From the NCBI GenBank assembly GCA_902595515.1, contig CACJQK010000011.1:1-48050 (forward strand): DNA of 48,050 bases. The letters are read 5' to 3'. This document shows positions 34,285 to 42,712 of this stretch, piece after piece (the stretch's first letter is position 1; each line of letters opens with the position of its first letter). The notes below the pieces were generated by a model. The model was not told the origin of the DNA and searched no databases. It was given only the letters and a program-made list of their open reading frames with translations. The stretch is from an uncultured SAR116 cluster alpha proteobacterium. GTDB taxonomy: Bacteria > Pseudomonadota > Alphaproteobacteria > Puniceispirillales > Marisalimonadaceae. The translations under genes were made by a program, and so were the position numbers.

Positions 34285-34326
34285 TGAGATATAATCTTTT
34301 GAAATAATCTGATTAGGAATATAAAT

Positions 34327-34767
34327 ATGAGATACAGTTCTATTGAAATATTGATGGGGGCAGTTGTTTTAGTAACAGCCATTTTCTTTTTAATATTAGG
34401 TATGCAATCGATCGATAAGAATCAAACTGAAGGGTATAATATATATCTTATATTTGGTTCTTCAGTAGGTTTAAAAAATGGTGATGAGGTAAAAATATCA
34501 GGAATAAATGTAGGAAAGATTACTAATTTAGATCTTGATCTGGCAGATTATAATGCCAAAATCAGTATCAAACTTAATAATGAAATAAAAATACCAGATG
34601 ACTCTCAAGCAAGAATTTCATCCTCATCTCTCTTAGGAGGTAATTTTTTGGATATTATTCCCGGTTCGTCCGAAACATATCTTAAACCAGATGATATTAT
34701 ATATGATACAACTGATGCTGTGAGTTTTACAGATTTGTTAGGAAAAGTTATTTTTTCGAAAAATTAA
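34327..34767 (+). CDS. mlaD: MlaD, MCE-domain subunit of the outer-membrane lipid asymmetry transporter
   Basis: The 146-residue protein has one N-terminal transmembrane helix (about 9-26) and one MCE domain: VGLKNGDEVKISGINVGKI near 48-66 is the MCE signature, and SSSLLGGNFLDIIPG follows. In the Mla system it forms a hexamer in the periplasm, anchored to the inner membrane, and helps return phospholipids from the outer membrane. The partner genes mlaE and mlaF are not nearby. In alphaproteobacteria mlaD is commonly found here, beside DUF2155, aat and accBC. AGGA lies upstream of the ATG. Confidence 0.92.
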   Translation: MRYSSIEILMGAVVLVTAIFFLILGMQSIDKNQTEGYNIYLIFGSSVGLKNGDEVKISGINVGKITNLDLDLADYNAKISIKLNNEIKIPDDSQARISSSSLLGGNFLDIIPGSSETYLKPDDIIYDTTDAVSFTDLLGKVIFSKN

Positions 34768-34797
34768 TGAATAACAAAAAATCATTTAGGTTTTATA

Positions 34798-35229
34798 ATG
34801 TCTCTTTTAAACTTATTTATCACAATAATTTTGCTATCTCTTTCAAAAACTACATTTGCTTCTCAATGGATTGAAGGGAATAGAGCAGTAATTCAAGGTT
34901 TAGACAAAATTACCGCTAGAATAGAAACTTTTGAAGTTGACGTATCCAAAACTCATAAATTTGGAGTATTAGATATTTTTGTTGAAAGATGTATTTTTTC
35001 TAAACCTATCTTTAAACCAGAATCGTTAGCGTATATTAGAATAAAAGATAACTCTGATAGGTTGTCAGAAGTTAAGTTTAAAGGGTGGATGTTCGCTTCA
35101 AGTCCTGCTCTAAGTGCTCTAGAAAACTCAGTTTATGACATTTCCATTCTTGCTTGCAAAAAGGTTAACAAACAGTCAGAAAAATCATCATCTGTTTCAC
35201 CAACAGAAAGAATATCTACTTTTAATTGA
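34798..35229 (+). CDS. DUF2155-family periplasmic protein
   Basis: The 143-residue protein has a signal peptide (about 1-21, ending TTFA). Then comes the DUF2155 pattern: GLDKITARIETFEVDV, HKFGVLDIFVERC, and KGWMFASSPALSALENSVYDISILAC, with two conserved cysteines that may pair. The family is largely restricted to alphaproteobacteria and has no proven function; its usual place beside mlaD suggests an envelope role. The 3' end, from within the SVYDISILAC core through a Ser-rich tail, overlaps the convergent aat gene by 97 bases. Confidence 0.9.
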   Translation: MSLLNLFITIILLSLSKTTFASQWIEGNRAVIQGLDKITARIETFEVDVSKTHKFGVLDIFVERCIFSKPIFKPESLAYIRIKDNSDRLSEVKFKGWMFASSPALSALENSVYDISILACKKVNKQSEKSSSVSPTERISTFN

Positions 35230-35807
35230 ATGGCTTTTTGAAGATTAGTTTGGAATTCATTCTTGCTGATTTCATACGCTCCGAATTGTAATAAATGATC
35301 GTTTAAAAACTGAACATCCAAAATTTTAAAACCTGTTCTCCACAATCTTGCTACAAGATTTAACAAAGCTATTTTACTTCCATTTGGCACACTACTAAAC
35401 ATCGATTCTGCAAAAAAAACCCCTCCTATTGCTAATCCGTATATACCCCCAACCAATTGGTTACCTTGCCAACATTCTACTGAATGGGCCCGCTTCATTT
35501 CGTGCAAAGAAATAAATAAGCTTTCTATTCCTCTGTTTATCCATGTTTCAGTTCTGTTGATAGTTGCACATGATTCAATCACATCTGGGAAGGCTTTATT
35601 AAGAGTAATGTTATAGGGCCTTTTTTTAACTAGACGCAGTAGACTCTTTGAAATATGAAAATTAAATATTGGAATGACAGCTCTAATTTCTGGATCAACA
35701 AAAAAAAAATTCTTATTAGTTCTGCTGTCAGACATTGGAAACAGACCGAGCATGTAAGCTTTTATAAGCTGGTCTGAAGTAATTATTTTATTATCTTTAG
35801 TGCTCAA
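35133..35807 (-). CDS. aat: Leucyl/phenylalanyl-tRNA-protein transferase
   Basis: The 224-residue protein has the Aat core: IKAYMLGLFPMSD at 15-27, DPEIRAVIP at 38-46, WINRGIESLFISLHEMKRAHSVE and GGIYGLAIGGVFFAESMFS at 120-138, ending HLLQFGAYEIS near 171-181. It adds Leu or Phe to N-terminal Arg/Lys of proteins, creating N-degrons for ClpS-ClpAP, both encoded in this window. The last ~31 residues run antisense to DUF2155 and do not look like family sequence. An A10 run at 35700-35709 encodes FFF, a possible slippage site. The gene is downstream of accC. Confidence 0.94.
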   Translation of the reverse strand: MSTKDNKIITSDQLIKAYMLGLFPMSDSRTNKNFFFVDPEIRAVIPIFNFHISKSLLRLVKKRPYNITLNKAFPDVIESCATINRTETWINRGIESLFISLHEMKRAHSVECWQGNQLVGGIYGLAIGGVFFAESMFSSVPNGSKIALLNLVARLWRTGFKILDVQFLNDHLLQFGAYEISKNEFQTNLQKAIQLKVDILSVGETDDDFSDCLLTFLQARMEMS

Positions 35808-35837
35808 GTATATATTTTGGATTTAATGATAAATATT

Positions 35838-37181
35838 TTAATTGTATAACAATTTATTTTCTAACCATCTTATATCATATGACCCGTCTTTCATTACAGA
35901 GGTTTCTAAAATATCTTTATGTAAGTCAATTGTAGTAGAAATGGGTTCAATAACAATTTCTTTCAAAGCTTGCTTTAATCTTATTATACATTTTTCTCTA
36001 TCAGGCGCATGTACTATTAGTTTGGCAATTAAACTGTCATAATATGGAGGAACCACGTAACCAGAATACACACATGACTCTATTCTAATTCCTAATCCAC
36101 AAGGAGAATGGAATTGTGTGATTTTACCAGGTGAAGGAATAAACGTTTTTGGGTCTTCTGCATTAATCCTACATTCAATAGCGTGACCATTAAATTCTAC
36201 ATCATCTTGCTTAAAAGATATAGGTCGACCAGATGCAATCATAATTTGTTCTTTCACTAAATCTATTCCTGTAATAGCTTCTGTAATTGGATGTTCAACC
36301 TGAAGCCTTGTATTCATCTCAATGAAAAAGAATTGGCCATCCTCATACAAAAATTCAATTGTACCTAACCCAAGGTAACCCATTTTTGCTACAGCCATAG
36401 ATGCTATGTTACCTATTTTATCCCTTGTGCTTTGGTCTATGACAGGAGACGGTGCTTCTTCAATCACTTTTTGGTGACGTCTTTGTATTGAACATTCTCT
36501 TTCACCAAGATGAACAGTATTACCAAATTTATCTCCAATAATTTGAACTTCTATATGCCTTGGTTTTTTAAGATATCTCTCCATATAAACACGATCATCA
36601 CCAAAGGCTGCCTTTGCTTCACTTTTTGCTGAAGTAAAAGCGGACTCTAACTCATGTTCACTCATAGCTACTTTCATCCCCCTACCACCGCCACCTGATG
36701 CGGCCTTGATTAGCACTGGATAGCCAATTTTTTTTGCTTCAATTAATGCATTTTGAAAATCTACAATGTCACTTTTTGAACCTGGAACGAGTGGAATACC
36801 TAATTCATTTGCAGTAATTTTTGCTTGTATTTTGTCACCCATGCATTTTATATGCTCTGATCTTGGCCCAATAAAAACTATATTATGAGCCTCTACAATT
36901 TCTGCAAAATCGGCATTTTCTGATAAAAAACCTACTCCGGGATGTATAGCATCTGCTCCTACCAATTGTGCTGCAGTAATTATGGCAGGAATGTTCAAAT
37001 AAGATTCTGAAGATGGTGGTCCTCCAATACAAACTGTTTCGTCAGCTAATCTAACATGCATTGCTTCACTGTCAGCAGTTGAATGAATAGCAACTGTTTG
37101 AATATCTAACTCTTTGCAGGCCCTTAGAACTCTTAATGCTATATCACCACGATTAGCTATTAATATTTTTTTGAAAATCAT
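35838..37181 (-). CDS. accC: Acetyl-CoA carboxylase, biotin carboxylase subunit
   Basis: The 447-residue protein is of normal length and has the ATP-grasp features: the N-terminal KKILIANRGDIALRVLRA, the glycine loop ASGGGGRGMK, ERECSIQRRHQKVIEEAPSP and FIEMNTRLQVEHPITE. It carboxylates the biotin on AccB with bicarbonate and ATP, the first half of malonyl-CoA synthesis. accB lies 7 bases upstream and aat about 30 bases downstream. Confidence 0.98.
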   Translation of the reverse strand: MIFKKILIANRGDIALRVLRACKELDIQTVAIHSTADSEAMHVRLADETVCIGGPPSSESYLNIPAIITAAQLVGADAIHPGVGFLSENADFAEIVEAHNIVFIGPRSEHIKCMGDKIQAKITANELGIPLVPGSKSDIVDFQNALIEAKKIGYPVLIKAASGGGGRGMKVAMSEHELESAFTSAKSEAKAAFGDDRVYMERYLKKPRHIEVQIIGDKFGNTVHLGERECSIQRRHQKVIEEAPSPVIDQSTRDKIGNIASMAVAKMGYLGLGTIEFLYEDGQFFFIEMNTRLQVEHPITEAITGIDLVKEQIMIASGRPISFKQDDVEFNGHAIECRINAEDPKTFIPSPGKITQFHSPCGLGIRIESCVYSGYVVPPYYDSLIAKLIVHAPDREKCIIRLKQALKEIVIEPISTTIDLHKDILETSVMKDGSYDIRWLENKLLYN

Positions 37182-37188
37182 AATTTAA

Positions 37189-37665
37189 TTACTCGATTAT
37201 AACTAGTAATTGATCAAACTCTATAGGTTGGCTATCTTCAAAGCCAATAAACACTATTTTACCGGATTTATGAGCAGCAATTGTGTTCATTACTTTCATA
37301 GCCTCAATAATGAGCAAGGTATCTCCCTTTGAAACTTGAGAATGTAATTTAATAAACGGATCTTTTCCTGGTTCAGGTGCAGAATACGCTGTACCAACCA
37401 TTGGAGAATTTACTGCTCCAGGATGTTTGTTGTCAAATTGTTCTGCCTTTTCAGTTGATTTAGGGCTATCTTTATTTTCTTTAGTATCAATTATACTATC
37501 ATTAGTTTTTTGAGGTATTGAAATAGAAGTTTTCATATTCTTTACGACTTTAACCTTAAAGTCATTTGCTTCATATTCTAATTCCAACAAATTATCTTTG
37601 TTAACAATATCAACAAATTCTTGGACTATACTCAAATTTTCTTTATGGACATTTTTTTTTGTCAT
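37189..37665 (-). CDS. accB: Acetyl-CoA carboxylase biotin carboxyl carrier protein
   Basis: The 158-residue protein starts at the ATG 37665, which has AAAGG seven bases upstream; an ATG at 37692 would overlap aroQ and lacks a site. The N-terminal coiled segment, an acidic/Ser-rich linker and the biotinyl domain are present. The modified Lys is in EAMKVMN (usual EAMKMMN or EAMKLMN). The protein carries biotin between AccC and the carboxyltransferase. It is in an aroQ-accB-accC run. Confidence 0.97.
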   Translation of the reverse strand: MTKKNVHKENLSIVQEFVDIVNKDNLLELEYEANDFKVKVVKNMKTSISIPQKTNDSIIDTKENKDSPKSTEKAEQFDNKHPGAVNSPMVGTAYSAPEPGKDPFIKLHSQVSKGDTLLIIEAMKVMNTIAAHKSGKIVFIGFEDSQPIEFDQLLVIIE

Positions 37666-37678
37666 AAATTTACCTTTT

Positions 37679-38125
37679 CTATTTATAATCATTTATAAGG
37701 TTTTTAATAGCATCTATGGCATGTAAATAAGAATTAAAGCCAAAACCAGCAATTATTCCATTTACAACTGGTGAAACATAAGATTTATGACGAAAATTTT
37801 CACGAGCATAAATATTAGTTATATGTAATTCAATTTTAGGTCCCTTAAACATATTTAAAGCGTCTAATAGCCCAATAGAGGTATGAGTTAATGCTCCTGC
37901 ATTAATTATAATTCCTACAGCGTCATCAATAGCTTTATGTATTTGACTTATCAACTCACCTTCTATATTTGATTGAAAAAAATTTAAATCTAATTTGAGT
38001 TCATTACATTTTTCACTACAAAGTATTTTTATTTTATCTAAAGAAACGTTTCCATATTTCTCAGGTTCTCTTATCCCAAGAAGATTTAAGTTGGGCCCAT
38101 TTATGATGTATAATTTTTTACTCAA
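37679..38125 (-). CDS. aroQ: Type II 3-dehydroquinate dehydratase
   Basis: The 148-residue protein has NGPNLNLLGIREPEKYG at the N-terminus with the catalytic Tyr, the INAGALTHTSIGLLDAL segment and LHITNIYARENFRHKS toward the C-terminus with the conserved Arg. It converts 3-dehydroquinate to 3-dehydroshikimate in the shikimate pathway, of which aroC is also in this window. It is the first gene of an aroQ-accB-accC-aat group on the minus strand; the spacer to the upstream dsbA-like gene is 64 bases. Confidence 0.96.
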   Translation of the reverse strand: MSKKLYIINGPNLNLLGIREPEKYGNVSLDKIKILCSEKCNELKLDLNFFQSNIEGELISQIHKAIDDAVGIIINAGALTHTSIGLLDALNMFKGPKIELHITNIYARENFRHKSYVSPVVNGIIAGFGFNSYLHAIDAIKNLINDYK

Positions 38126-38189
38126 AATTTTTCTCCAATGAACACATAATATAATTTTATTGTTAGTTGAGACTAACTATAAATATAAA

Positions 38190-38912
38190 TTAACTTTCTC
38201 TATACTTTTTTATTATATCTTTTAACTTATTCAAGTTTAATGCACCAGGATAAATAATATCACCTATTATAAATGCAGGTGTTCCGTTTAAACCAATTAA
38301 TTTTGCAATTTCTCTATTTTTCATCAATTGTTTTTCAATATCTGGATTATTCATGTCTATTTTTAGTTTATTTATATCTAAACCTATTTTCTTAGCTGTA
38401 CTGAATACTATGTCTTCATCAACTCTGCCTTTTATTTTCATTAATGATAGATGAAATTTATTATATAAGTCTTGTTTTTTTGAAGCAAGAGCAGCCCTAG
38501 CAGCAATATACGATTGTTTAGATAAAATTGGAAACTCAACAAAAACAAAATTAATTTTATTATCCGTGGATAAAAGATCCATAATTGTTTTAACTACTGA
38601 TTTACAATAACCACAATTATAATCAAAAAACTCATAGATGGTAATATCAGCTTTATTTTGATAAATGCCTGGGTTTTTAATATCTTGTAATAATTTAATG
38701 GCATTTTGTTTTTGTTCAATTTCGAGAGATATTTTATAATTATCTAACGTGGACTTTATGATATCAGGATTTTTAATTAAAAATTCTTTTATTATATTTT
38801 CAATTTTATCTTTATCGACCTCATGCGAATGTGATGGATAGACTACCAGAATACTAGATATCAGAAAAAAGATATATGTTAGAATTATTTTTTTCACTTC
38901 ATTCCTAAACAA
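38190..38912 (-). CDS. DsbA-family thiol-disulphide oxidoreductase (Com1-like)
   Basis: The 240-residue protein has a signal peptide or anchor (hydrophobic residues about 9-25). The thioredoxin-fold active site C100-G-Y-C103 follows EFFDYN, and the cis-proline is P212 in GTPAF. The all-helical insertion fits DsbA-like proteins of the DsbA/Com1 group. It should form or shuffle disulphides in the periplasm; the eight-Cys secreted protein at 3673-4527 and the DUF2155 protein are possible clients. It lies 8 bases downstream of the M48 peptidase gene, so they share a transcript. Confidence 0.9.
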   Translation of the reverse strand: MFRNEVKKIILTYIFFLISSILVVYPSHSHEVDKDKIENIIKEFLIKNPDIIKSTLDNYKISLEIEQKQNAIKLLQDIKNPGIYQNKADITIYEFFDYNCGYCKSVVKTIMDLLSTDNKINFVFVEFPILSKQSYIAARAALASKKQDLYNKFHLSLMKIKGRVDEDIVFSTAKKIGLDINKLKIDMNNPDIEKQLMKNREIAKLIGLNGTPAFIIGDIIYPGALNLNKLKDIIKKYRES

Positions 38913-38920
38913 TTATTCAT

Positions 38921-40276
38921 TTATTTATTAAGTTTTATTCTAGCAAGTATATCAGAACCTCTTAATTTATAAGATGAAGGTAAATCAATTTGCTTGTTTG
39001 CCAAATCTACATATTTTTTTGCTTTAATAAAGTTTTTTTTAATAATTGCTTCCTCAGCCAAAGCTATATAGGCAATTCCTTTTTTGTTTAATTTGCCGGA
39101 TGCTTTGGATAATAATCTCCACAAATAACTCCAATTAGGATTGTTAAATAGTAATTCCTCTAGTAAAATAATTGAATTATTTAAGTCATCTTTATTTTTG
39201 TTTTGTAAATATGTTTTGATTAAAGAAATTTTTATAAGATCAGTAGAAGGAGTGAAACCCTCTTTTAAAGAAATTAAAGCTTTTTCATATTCATTAATTG
39301 CGTTATTAAAATCACCTTCTTTAAAGTAAATATCACCCTTTAACTCATAAAAAAATGGATAAGCTTCATAATTATTTGTTATCAATGAAAGTTTTTTCTC
39401 AGCTAAGTCATATTTACCAATTCTATATAGGGCAATCGATTTTGAATAGTTAGATAATAAATCATTTTTATCTTTAAAATTTCTTATGATCTCATAAGGA
39501 TCTATAGTATAGGATTTAATTTTATTTTTAATATAATTTAAAGAAATTAGATTTTCATTTATATAAATTTTTTGTTCTTTTAATAACACTTTTTGGTATT
39601 GTATTTTATATTTTTTTACTTGTTCTAACCTTTGTTTTGAAAAAGGATGTGATCTATAATAATCTGGATATATATTTGAATTAGTAAGTTCTTCATTTGC
39701 TAAGTTAGTTAATAATTTTTCTAAACCTGTTAAAGGTGTTTTCTTTTTTATCAACTGATCTAATGCAAATTTATCTGCTTGTAGTTCTTGTATTCTAGTA
39801 AATTGAAGTAAAGATTTTTTTGCTAAATCGTTAGAACCAATCATTAACCCAACAGCTGAATTACTACTTAATTTACCATCTGCTATCAAAGCTAAACCTG
39901 CAATAGTCGCAAGTTTTACATAACTTGATGAGTTTTTAGCATTGACCAATCTTGAACTGTGATGGTTTAAAGCCAAATGTCCAATTTCATGGGCTAGTAC
40001 AGCTTGTATTTCGCTTAAAGAATTTGATTTATTGATCAAGCCAGTATTCACATAAATTTTACTAGATCCGGTAACAAATGCATTGTATTCACTATTTAAA
40101 ACTAATCGTGGTTGATATTTTTGATTTATACTATCTTCAATAGTTGACTTAATTAGTTTATGTAAAAAAAACTCAATCTCAGCATCTCGAATTATTTGAA
40201 TTTTTTGCGCTGAATATGAATAATTTGAAAAAAAAATTAAAATTATTAGTGTTATAAATTTTATTGTGACCACCAA
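38921..40276 (-). CDS. M48-family periplasmic metalloprotease with TPR-like C-terminus (BepA-like)
   Basis: The protein is about 451 residues with an N-terminal signal peptide (about 1-22). The zinc site is H96-E-I-G-H100, with the third ligand probably E164 in QELQADKF. SHPFSKQRLEQV near 209-220 ends the protease domain. The C-terminal ~200 residues are helical, with the repeated AIxEYEKAL-type units typical of TPRs. BepA relatives survey outer-membrane protein assembly. The start codon is TTG at 40276 or GTG at 40273; the first 16 bases overlap the end of the RNase gene, and AAAGG is immediately upstream. It is followed by the DsbA-like gene. Confidence 0.9.
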   Translation of the reverse strand: MVVTIKFITLIILIFFSNYSYSAQKIQIIRDAEIEFFLHKLIKSTIEDSINQKYQPRLVLNSEYNAFVTGSSKIYVNTGLINKSNSLSEIQAVLAHEIGHLALNHHSSRLVNAKNSSSYVKLATIAGLALIADGKLSSNSAVGLMIGSNDLAKKSLLQFTRIQELQADKFALDQLIKKKTPLTGLEKLLTNLANEELTNSNIYPDYYRSHPFSKQRLEQVKKYKIQYQKVLLKEQKIYINENLISLNYIKNKIKSYTIDPYEIIRNFKDKNDLLSNYSKSIALYRIGKYDLAEKKLSLITNNYEAYPFFYELKGDIYFKEGDFNNAINEYEKALISLKEGFTPSTDLIKISLIKTYLQNKNKDDLNNSIILLEELLFNNPNWSYLWRLLSKASGKLNKKGIAYIALAEEAIIKKNFIKAKKYVDLANKQIDLPSSYKLRGSDILARIKLNK

Positions 40277-42321
40277 CCTTTTTTCTTAGGGGTTTCTGAA
40301 CTTGATATTTCATTAATTTGTGTAACCTCAATAGGAGATGAAGATTTAATTTCTCTGAATTCAGTCTGATTTTTTTCAGTCACTAACTCTTGTTTTTCTT
40401 TTTTTCTAACCTTTTTGTCAGAGTCTTTTAATTTGTTTTTAGTTTTATTATTGGTCTTTTTTATTGTTGATTTTGAAGTCTTTGAATGGTTTTTTTTAGT
40501 TTTTGTTTCATCTGATGAATCTTGATAATTATTTTTTGTTTGACTGGTATCCTCATCTTCTTTTGAAGAAATAACAGTTTCAGTATTAACTTGCTTGGGA
40601 GCTCTTTTCTTCTTCTTATTTACTCTGTTATTTCTTTTTTTCCTTGTTGTGTTTTCATTCTCATCTGTAGAAACAATATTGGATTTTCTTTCTACCTGTT
40701 CAATATTTTCAATAAAATTATCTTTAATAATTTCCAACTTTTTTTGTGGAGGAATGATTGAGTTATCATTTATAAATTTTACAAATATGTTATATCTTGT
40801 TTCAATTTCATTCAATTCTGAGCGTTTTTTATTAAGTATATGAAGTATAAGGTCAGAATGTGCAGAAATATTAATTCCAACATTATTCTGTGTATTACCT
40901 TCTTCTTCTATGGATCTAAGGATCTGTATTGCACTTACTTCTATGGATTGGATCCTGCCTGAGCCTCCGCATTGAGGACACAATTCAGATGAGTTTTCAA
41001 CTACTGAAGGTCTTAATCTTTGTCGTGACAATTCAAGTAGACCAAAATTACTGATTTCACCGATTTGGATCCTTGCTCTATCTTTTCTCATAGCATCTTT
41101 TAATTTTTTTTCTACTAAATTACGATTTTTTCCTTCCTCCATATCTATGAAGTCAATTACTATTAATCCAGATAAATCTCTGAGTCTTGACTGACGAGCA
41201 AATTCTTCAGCTGCCTCCAAATTAGTTTTTAGAGCAGTATCTTCTATAGATCTTTCCCTTGTTGCTTTTCCAGAATTAACATCAATTGCTACTAAAGCTT
41301 CAGTTTGATCTATAACAAGGTATCCACCTGATTTAAGTGTTACCCTTGGATTGAAAATATCTTGAAGTTGAGAATCTAATTTAAATTTTTGAAATAAAGG
41401 ATTTTTATCATCATTATATTGTTGGACTTTTTTTGCATGGCTTGGCATTACTGCTTTCATATATTGTTTACAAACTTTATAAGCGTCAACCCCCTCGACT
41501 AAAACTTCATCAACATCACTATTGTAAAGGTCTCTAATTGCCCTTTTAACTAAAGAACCTTCTTCATGTATTAGATAAGGAGCATTTGATTCCAATGTAA
41601 GTTTTTTTACATTTTCCCATATTGCTATCGAATTTGAATAATCTCTTTTAATTTCTGTTTTAGTTCTTTTGCTTCCCGCAGTTCTAATTATGACTGCCAT
41701 TCCAGCAGTCACGTCGAGGTCATCAACAATTTTTTTTAATCTCTTCCTATCAGTTATAGTAGCGATTTTTCTGCTCACTCCACCACCTCTGGGTGTGTTT
41801 GGCATAAGTACACAGTATCTACCTGCTATCGAAATATATGTGGTTAAGGCAGCTCCTTTAGTTCCACGCTCTTCTTTAACAACCTGTACTAACAAAATTT
41901 GACGACGAGCAATTACTTCTTGAATTTTATAATTTCTGTATAAATTTCTTTTTATTTTTTTTAATGCCTCTTCATTATAATCATCAGTAGTTTCGTCGAT
42001 AAAATCATCATTTGAAGTAAGTTCTTCATCAGTCTTAGCTGAAGCCTCATCTAGGAGTTTCATTTTGTCTTCAACGGGAATTCTATAATAATCAGGATGA
42101 ATTTCACTAAATGCAAGAAATCCTTGCCGGTTTCCACCATATTCAACAAATGCTGCTTGAAGACTAGGTTCAACTCTAGTCACCCTGGCTAGATAGATAT
42201 TTCCTTTAAGTTGTCTTCTAGAATGAACCTCATATTCAAAGTCGTCTATAATACCATTTGTAGTTATTAAAACCCGGGTTTCTTCAGTTTGTCTTGCGTC
42301 AATTAGCAAACGTTTACTCAT
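40261..42321 (-). CDS. rne: Ribonuclease E/G family endoribonuclease
   Basis: The 686-residue protein starts MSKRLLIDARQTEETRV. It has an S1 domain with the RNase E-type acidic insert (about 80-120), catalytic Asp residues in VAIDVNSGKATRE and VIDFIDME, and the Zn-link CPQCGGSGRI. From about residue 550 the C-terminus is Lys/Ser/Thr-rich and probably disordered, serving as a scaffold or RNA-binding tail. This favours RNase E over RNase G, although the tail is shorter than in many RNases E. A GGAG lies seven bases before the ATG. It is the first gene of a minus-strand run with the M48 and DsbA-like genes, and a small hairpin (AATCAG/CTGATT) lies ~22 bases upstream. Confidence 0.95.
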   Translation of the reverse strand: MSKRLLIDARQTEETRVLITTNGIIDDFEYEVHSRRQLKGNIYLARVTRVEPSLQAAFVEYGGNRQGFLAFSEIHPDYYRIPVEDKMKLLDEASAKTDEELTSNDDFIDETTDDYNEEALKKIKRNLYRNYKIQEVIARRQILLVQVVKEERGTKGAALTTYISIAGRYCVLMPNTPRGGGVSRKIATITDRKRLKKIVDDLDVTAGMAVIIRTAGSKRTKTEIKRDYSNSIAIWENVKKLTLESNAPYLIHEEGSLVKRAIRDLYNSDVDEVLVEGVDAYKVCKQYMKAVMPSHAKKVQQYNDDKNPLFQKFKLDSQLQDIFNPRVTLKSGGYLVIDQTEALVAIDVNSGKATRERSIEDTALKTNLEAAEEFARQSRLRDLSGLIVIDFIDMEEGKNRNLVEKKLKDAMRKDRARIQIGEISNFGLLELSRQRLRPSVVENSSELCPQCGGSGRIQSIEVSAIQILRSIEEEGNTQNNVGINISAHSDLILHILNKKRSELNEIETRYNIFVKFINDNSIIPPQKKLEIIKDNFIENIEQVERKSNIVSTDENENTTRKKRNNRVNKKKKRAPKQVNTETVISSKEDEDTSQTKNNYQDSSDETKTKKNHSKTSKSTIKKTNNKTKNKLKDSDKKVRKKEKQELVTEKNQTEFREIKSSSPIEVTQINEISSSETPKKKGWWSQ

Positions 42322-42712
42322 AACCTATCTCCAAACACAGTAAATCAGACAAGCCTGATTACACATTATCTTTGAAATGAGTCTTAGATTGAATAAAAAA
42401 TGTTTGTGTAATTTGTTAATTATTTATATGTAAAATTATTTTTATTATGCTTTTACCAAAAAAATATTATAAAATATTAAAACAAAACCTCATTTTAGTG
42501 ATACAACCCTGCTTAATTCAAAACTCATTCAATTTATACACATTTACCCTTGATACTAACCTTTAATACTAAATCCTTCTATTTCCAAAAATTAGTACGT
42601 AAAATTCAAAATTCCAAAATTAATTATATAGTTTAAACGTTATCAAGACAAACTTTATTTTTTGTTATATAAATAATTTTCTTAGACATAAAAAAATTTA
42701 AATATAATAATT
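42322..42712. other. 391-base divergent spacer between RNase E/G and amidase genes
   Basis: The stretch is very AT-rich with no usable reading frame and no tRNA. It contains a short hairpin AATCAG (42343-42348) / CTGATT (42355-42360) in the leader of the RNase gene, and a candidate amidase promoter listed separately. In E. coli the rne leader mediates autoregulation; whether this leader does is unknown. Nothing else was recognised. Confidence 0.6.
42645..42673 (+). promoter_or_regulatory. Candidate promoter for the amidase-PBP1A-prfB run
   Basis: AAGACA (42645-42650) and TATAAA (42668-42673) are spaced by 17 bases and lie 39 bases before the amidase ATG. The matches to consensus are four and five of six. 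A TATAAT at 42703 is too close to the ATG for a normal leader. Confidence 0.35.

Larger units (their letters stand above)
33924..34326. other. 403-base divergent regulatory spacer between nrdJ and mlaD
   Basis: No open reading frame of note and no tRNA was seen. The spacer is very AT-rich and holds two perfect DnaA boxes, a 13-base palindrome, a two-copy 15-base direct repeat and a candidate promoter for mlaD, listed separately. A 6-base inverted pair (AACTAC at 33986-33991 and GTAGTT at 34013-34018) brackets the first DnaA box. It should contain the nrdJ promoter, but no convincing -35/-10 pair on that strand was found by eye. Confidence 0.7.

Noticed and set aside
33924-34326. Spacer as the chromosomal origin of replication
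   Set aside because: Only two DnaA boxes are present, with no cluster of boxes and no typical origin-flanking genes; nrdJ control is a simpler reading.
38567-38580. Further DnaA-box-like sequence (CGTGGATAA) in the DsbA-like gene
   Set aside because: It is one base off the consensus and within coding sequence, so chance is likely.
42703-42708. TATAAT directly before the amidase ATG, implying a leaderless transcript
   Set aside because: No credible -35 element is at the right distance, and a better-spaced candidate lies at 42645-42673.
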